NCBI GenBank assembly: GCA_017303905.1
Contig: JAFLBH010000003.1
Span: 434,001-498,000 of the forward strand
Direction: 5' to 3'
Source: Bacteroidota bacterium
Lineage (GTDB): Bacteria > Bacteroidota > Bacteroidia > B-17B0 > Aurantibacillaceae
Length of the DNA: 64,000 nt
Shown here piece by piece: positions 62,131 to 64,000 of the stretch. The position numbers and the translations under genes are program-made. The notes below the pieces were generated by a model. That model was not told the origin of the DNA. It saw nothing but the letters and a program-made list of their open reading frames with translations, and did no database searches. Numbering within the stretch: position 1 is the first letter of the stretch; every line of letters begins with the position of its first letter.

Positions 62131-62350
62131 CTTTCTTTAATTTTTCTATTACAACAAAGTTCTATATTAAATGTTGCAACAAATCATTTATTTGTTTTTT
62201 TAATACGTTTTTAAATAGTCATTAAAAGTTTTATTATATTAATTTACAATACTTTACAAAGTATAATTTTACATTTCAAATGTTATTTTCTAATTTAAAT
62301 CCTTTTAAAACCACGACCAACTCCTTATTTTAACCAATAAACAATTAACA
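62131..62350. other. AT-rich divergent intergenic region
   Basis: This 220-bp gap between two divergent genes is almost entirely A and T. TTTATTTG-like and TACATTTC-like words occur, but none has a TTG at the right spacing, so no promoter is called. Confidence 0.5.
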
Positions 62351-63775
62351 ATGAGTAAGCAGATTGTTGATTTCATTCAAACACTCAATAAATCCGAAAA
62401 AAGATACATTCATTTGTATCTAAAAACATTTTCAGGTAAAGACACTATTAATCTGCAAGACTTTTTAGAAATCGAAAAAAGCACTGCCAGAAAAAAATAC
62501 ATCCCTAAAATAAAAGGCAACACAACTCGCTTATACTATAAATTGCTCGATATTTTAGCGGAATACCATCGTGAAAATTTAAACAACTACAACATTGATT
62601 ACATTAACTTGAATCGCGCTAAATTGCTTTTTCATAAGGGAAATTCAGAAGAAGCCGAAAAACTCATTGGAAAAATACTGGAAAACCCTTCCGACACCAA
62701 TCATCTCATTAAAGTAGAGGCTATCGAATTGCGATTGATGAACGCGGTTAATCATGGCGATGTAAACTATCTTGCGCAACAATTCGAATCCGATAAAGCA
62801 CAACTTAAAGTTTTATCAGATGAGTACACCAACCTTATTAACTACGAATTACTTTGGGCGGCGTCTAAATACGAAAACTCTTCTTCCTATTTTTTTGAGA
62901 ATCGGAATAATTACACCGATAAACAATATTCTGATTTTCTTACAAACGAGGAACAAGCAATTAGCCCGATGGCGAAAATACTCTACAACAAAATCAAAGG
63001 TTATGAATCCATAAAAAAACGTAATGTAGATGAAGCCGTAAAATACTCGAAACGAGCCATTGATATTTTTGATGAAAACAAAGAACTCATTAAAACAAAT
63101 ACCATTGAGTTTCTAAAATCCATTCGGAATTATTGTATAGCATTAAATCATAAAAACCAAATTAAGGAGGCCGAATCTTTACTTGATGTATGGCAACTTA
63201 AATTATCTTCCTCTATTCTCAATAAAAACATTGCAACGAAAATCGAAAGCTTTACTTTGTTTTCACTTATACGCATGGATTTAATTATTAACGCAAGGCT
63301 TTTACGTCATCGCATCGCGCAAGTAGAAGATGCAGAAAAAAAATTCAACGAGATTCGTGAATACCTTCCAAAAGATCAATTTTTGGCTTCTGCTTATCAA
63401 TTCGTTCTTTTTAATCTGAGTGGTGATTATCCAAGAAAGGCTATTCGCTATATCAATCTCGTTTTAAAAAACTCCGACAGTACACGGAAAGATATTTATC
63501 AATTAACCATGATGGCCGAACTAGTTGTGCACTTTCGCTTGGGTAATGTCGAGTTACTTGAATCTAAGTTAAACACGTTTAAAAAATATCTTCAAAAGGA
63601 AGAACTTGTTTTTGGCTTTGCGCATCAGATACCTGTTTACTTTAGTAAATTAATACGCGAACCGGAAGAAAATAAACACTACAAAAATCTCATATCGGAA
63701 ATTGAAAACAATTTGCTCAAAGAAAAAAAGGAATTCTATTTACACTTCAATCCTTTACTCTATTTAAAGAATTAA
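62351..63775 (+). CDS. Helical-repeat (TPR-like) cytosolic protein, unknown function
   Basis: This 474-residue protein lacks a signal peptide and is almost entirely helical. The N-terminal 80 residues (SKSEKRYIHLYLKTFSG-like region, then TTRLYYKLLDILAEYHREN) look like a small winged-helix or helical domain. Residues about 90-470 form degenerate TPR-like repeats (for example AVKYSKRAIDIFDENKELIK). I do not recognise the family. Its place beside surface-protein genes may mean a regulatory role, but that is only inference. A perfect 14-bp terminator starts at its stop codon. Confidence 0.8.
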   Translation: MSKQIVDFIQTLNKSEKRYIHLYLKTFSGKDTINLQDFLEIEKSTARKKYIPKIKGNTTRLYYKLLDILAEYHRENLNNYNIDYINLNRAKLLFHKGNSEEAEKLIGKILENPSDTNHLIKVEAIELRLMNAVNHGDVNYLAQQFESDKAQLKVLSDEYTNLINYELLWAASKYENSSSYFFENRNNYTDKQYSDFLTNEEQAISPMAKILYNKIKGYESIKKRNVDEAVKYSKRAIDIFDENKELIKTNTIEFLKSIRNYCIALNHKNQIKEAESLLDVWQLKLSSSILNKNIATKIESFTLFSLIRMDLIINARLLRHRIAQVEDAEKKFNEIREYLPKDQFLASAYQFVLFNLSGDYPRKAIRYINLVLKNSDSTRKDIYQLTMMAELVVHFRLGNVELLESKLNTFKKYLQKEELVFGFAHQIPVYFSKLIREPEENKHYKNLISEIENNLLKEKKEFYLHFNPLLYLKN

Positions 63776-63804
63776 AAAAGCCCCGTGAAATCACGGGGCT
63801 TTTT
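63775..63804. terminator. Bidirectional terminator between convergent genes
   Basis: AAAAAGCCCCGTGA/TCACGGGGCTTTTT is a perfect 14-bp palindromic stem with T runs on both strands. Confidence 0.93.
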
Positions 63805-63824
63805 AAAACTTAGTTCAATTAGAA

Positions 63825-64000
63825 TTACTCCTTAATCAACTTTCCAACTTTTACGGCTCCGTTTACATTATAAATCTTGTAAACATAAATGCCGCTTTCC
63901 AGCTCACTTAATGATAAAGTTGTTCTGTTTTCATTCAATGATTTTATCATTATTCTTTTTCCAACAGCATCATAAACTTCAAGCTTCATTCCTTCTGTTA
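63825..64000 (-). CDS. C-terminal end of a T9SS-exported protein (cut by window edge)
   Basis: The last 58 codons are visible. They read MKLEVYDAVGKRIM..., then ELESGIYVYKIYNVNGAVKV and GKLIKE. This is the end of a T9SS type A sorting domain, close to those of the two upstream giant proteins (KQGKLVKE). The rest of the gene lies beyond the window. Confidence 0.88.
   Translation of the reverse strand, partial: TEGMKLEVYDAVGKRIMIKSLNENRTTLSLSELESGIYVYKIYNVNGAVKVGKLIKE

Overview
This 64 kb window looks like a chromosomal segment of an AT-rich member of the Bacteroidota, probably an uncultured or little-studied lineage near Flavobacteriales/Sphingobacteriales. The evidence is the six proteins ending in type IX secretion (T9SS) C-terminal sorting domains, the Bat aerotolerance operon, a lipoprotein TamL in place of TamA, runs of DUF1573 proteins, and promoters of the Bacteroidota TTG-N19-TAnnTTTG form (best at 47173-47202 and 47587-47616). 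No rRNA, prophage, insertion sequence or CRISPR array was seen. The lineage call rests on gene content only.

Layout. 1-6.8 kb: pheT and a tandem pair of secreted M43 metalloproteases (minus strand). 6.8-11.5 kb: purK, a secreted CocE/NonD hydrolase, a 37-residue Cys-tailed membrane peptide and nnr (plus). 11.5-21.9 kb (minus): a PqqB-like metallo-hydrolase, a VOC protein, a PAP2 phosphatase and the full moxR-DUF58-X-batA-batB/C-batD-batE operon, with BatB and BatC fused. 22.0-27.3 kb: two tiny paralogous Cys/Ser/Thr-rich lipoproteins, a MauE/DoxX-thioredoxin fusion, kmo, tilS and small conserved genes. 27.3-33.6 kb (minus): cdsA, a third M43 protease, a PhoR-like kinase and valS. 33.7-39.3 kb: three consecutive DUF1573 genes, a SpoU methyltransferase, tamL and a glycosyltransferase. 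39.4-42.0 kb: a TonB plug-only protein divergent from an ECF sigma factor and its membrane TPR partner. 42-47.1 kb (minus): a JmjC/cupin-like protein, an HTTM-like membrane protein, a UMF1-type transporter and an OmpA-domain protein. 47.2-49.9 kb: rpsT, an abundant-looking TPR lipoprotein and a small lipoprotein. 49.9-50.5 kb: a tRNA-Met gene between two broken tRNA copies with a GIY-YIG endonuclease gene. 50.7-54.7 kb: a START-domain protein with a histone-H1-like tail, an M28 peptidase, a desaturase and an acyltransferase. 54.8-64 kb: giant T9SS cargo proteins and a helical-repeat protein of unknown role.

The most unusual locus is 49946-50467. A small GIY-YIG gene lies exactly between 35-bp direct repeats made of the tRNA 3' end plus part of a terminator. 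On the far side of the intact tRNA, a second copy of the tRNA 5' half is broken in its D-loop by two adjacent perfect hairpins. This looks like the footprint of a very small tRNA-targeting mobile element. Other points worth attention are the BatB-BatC fusion that still carries a signal-peptide-like segment at the joint, the histone-tailed START protein, a terminator hairpin inside the start of the third DUF1573 gene, a JmjC-like protein lacking its metal-binding acid, and a 24-bp motif shared by the divergent promoters of the sigma-factor locus.
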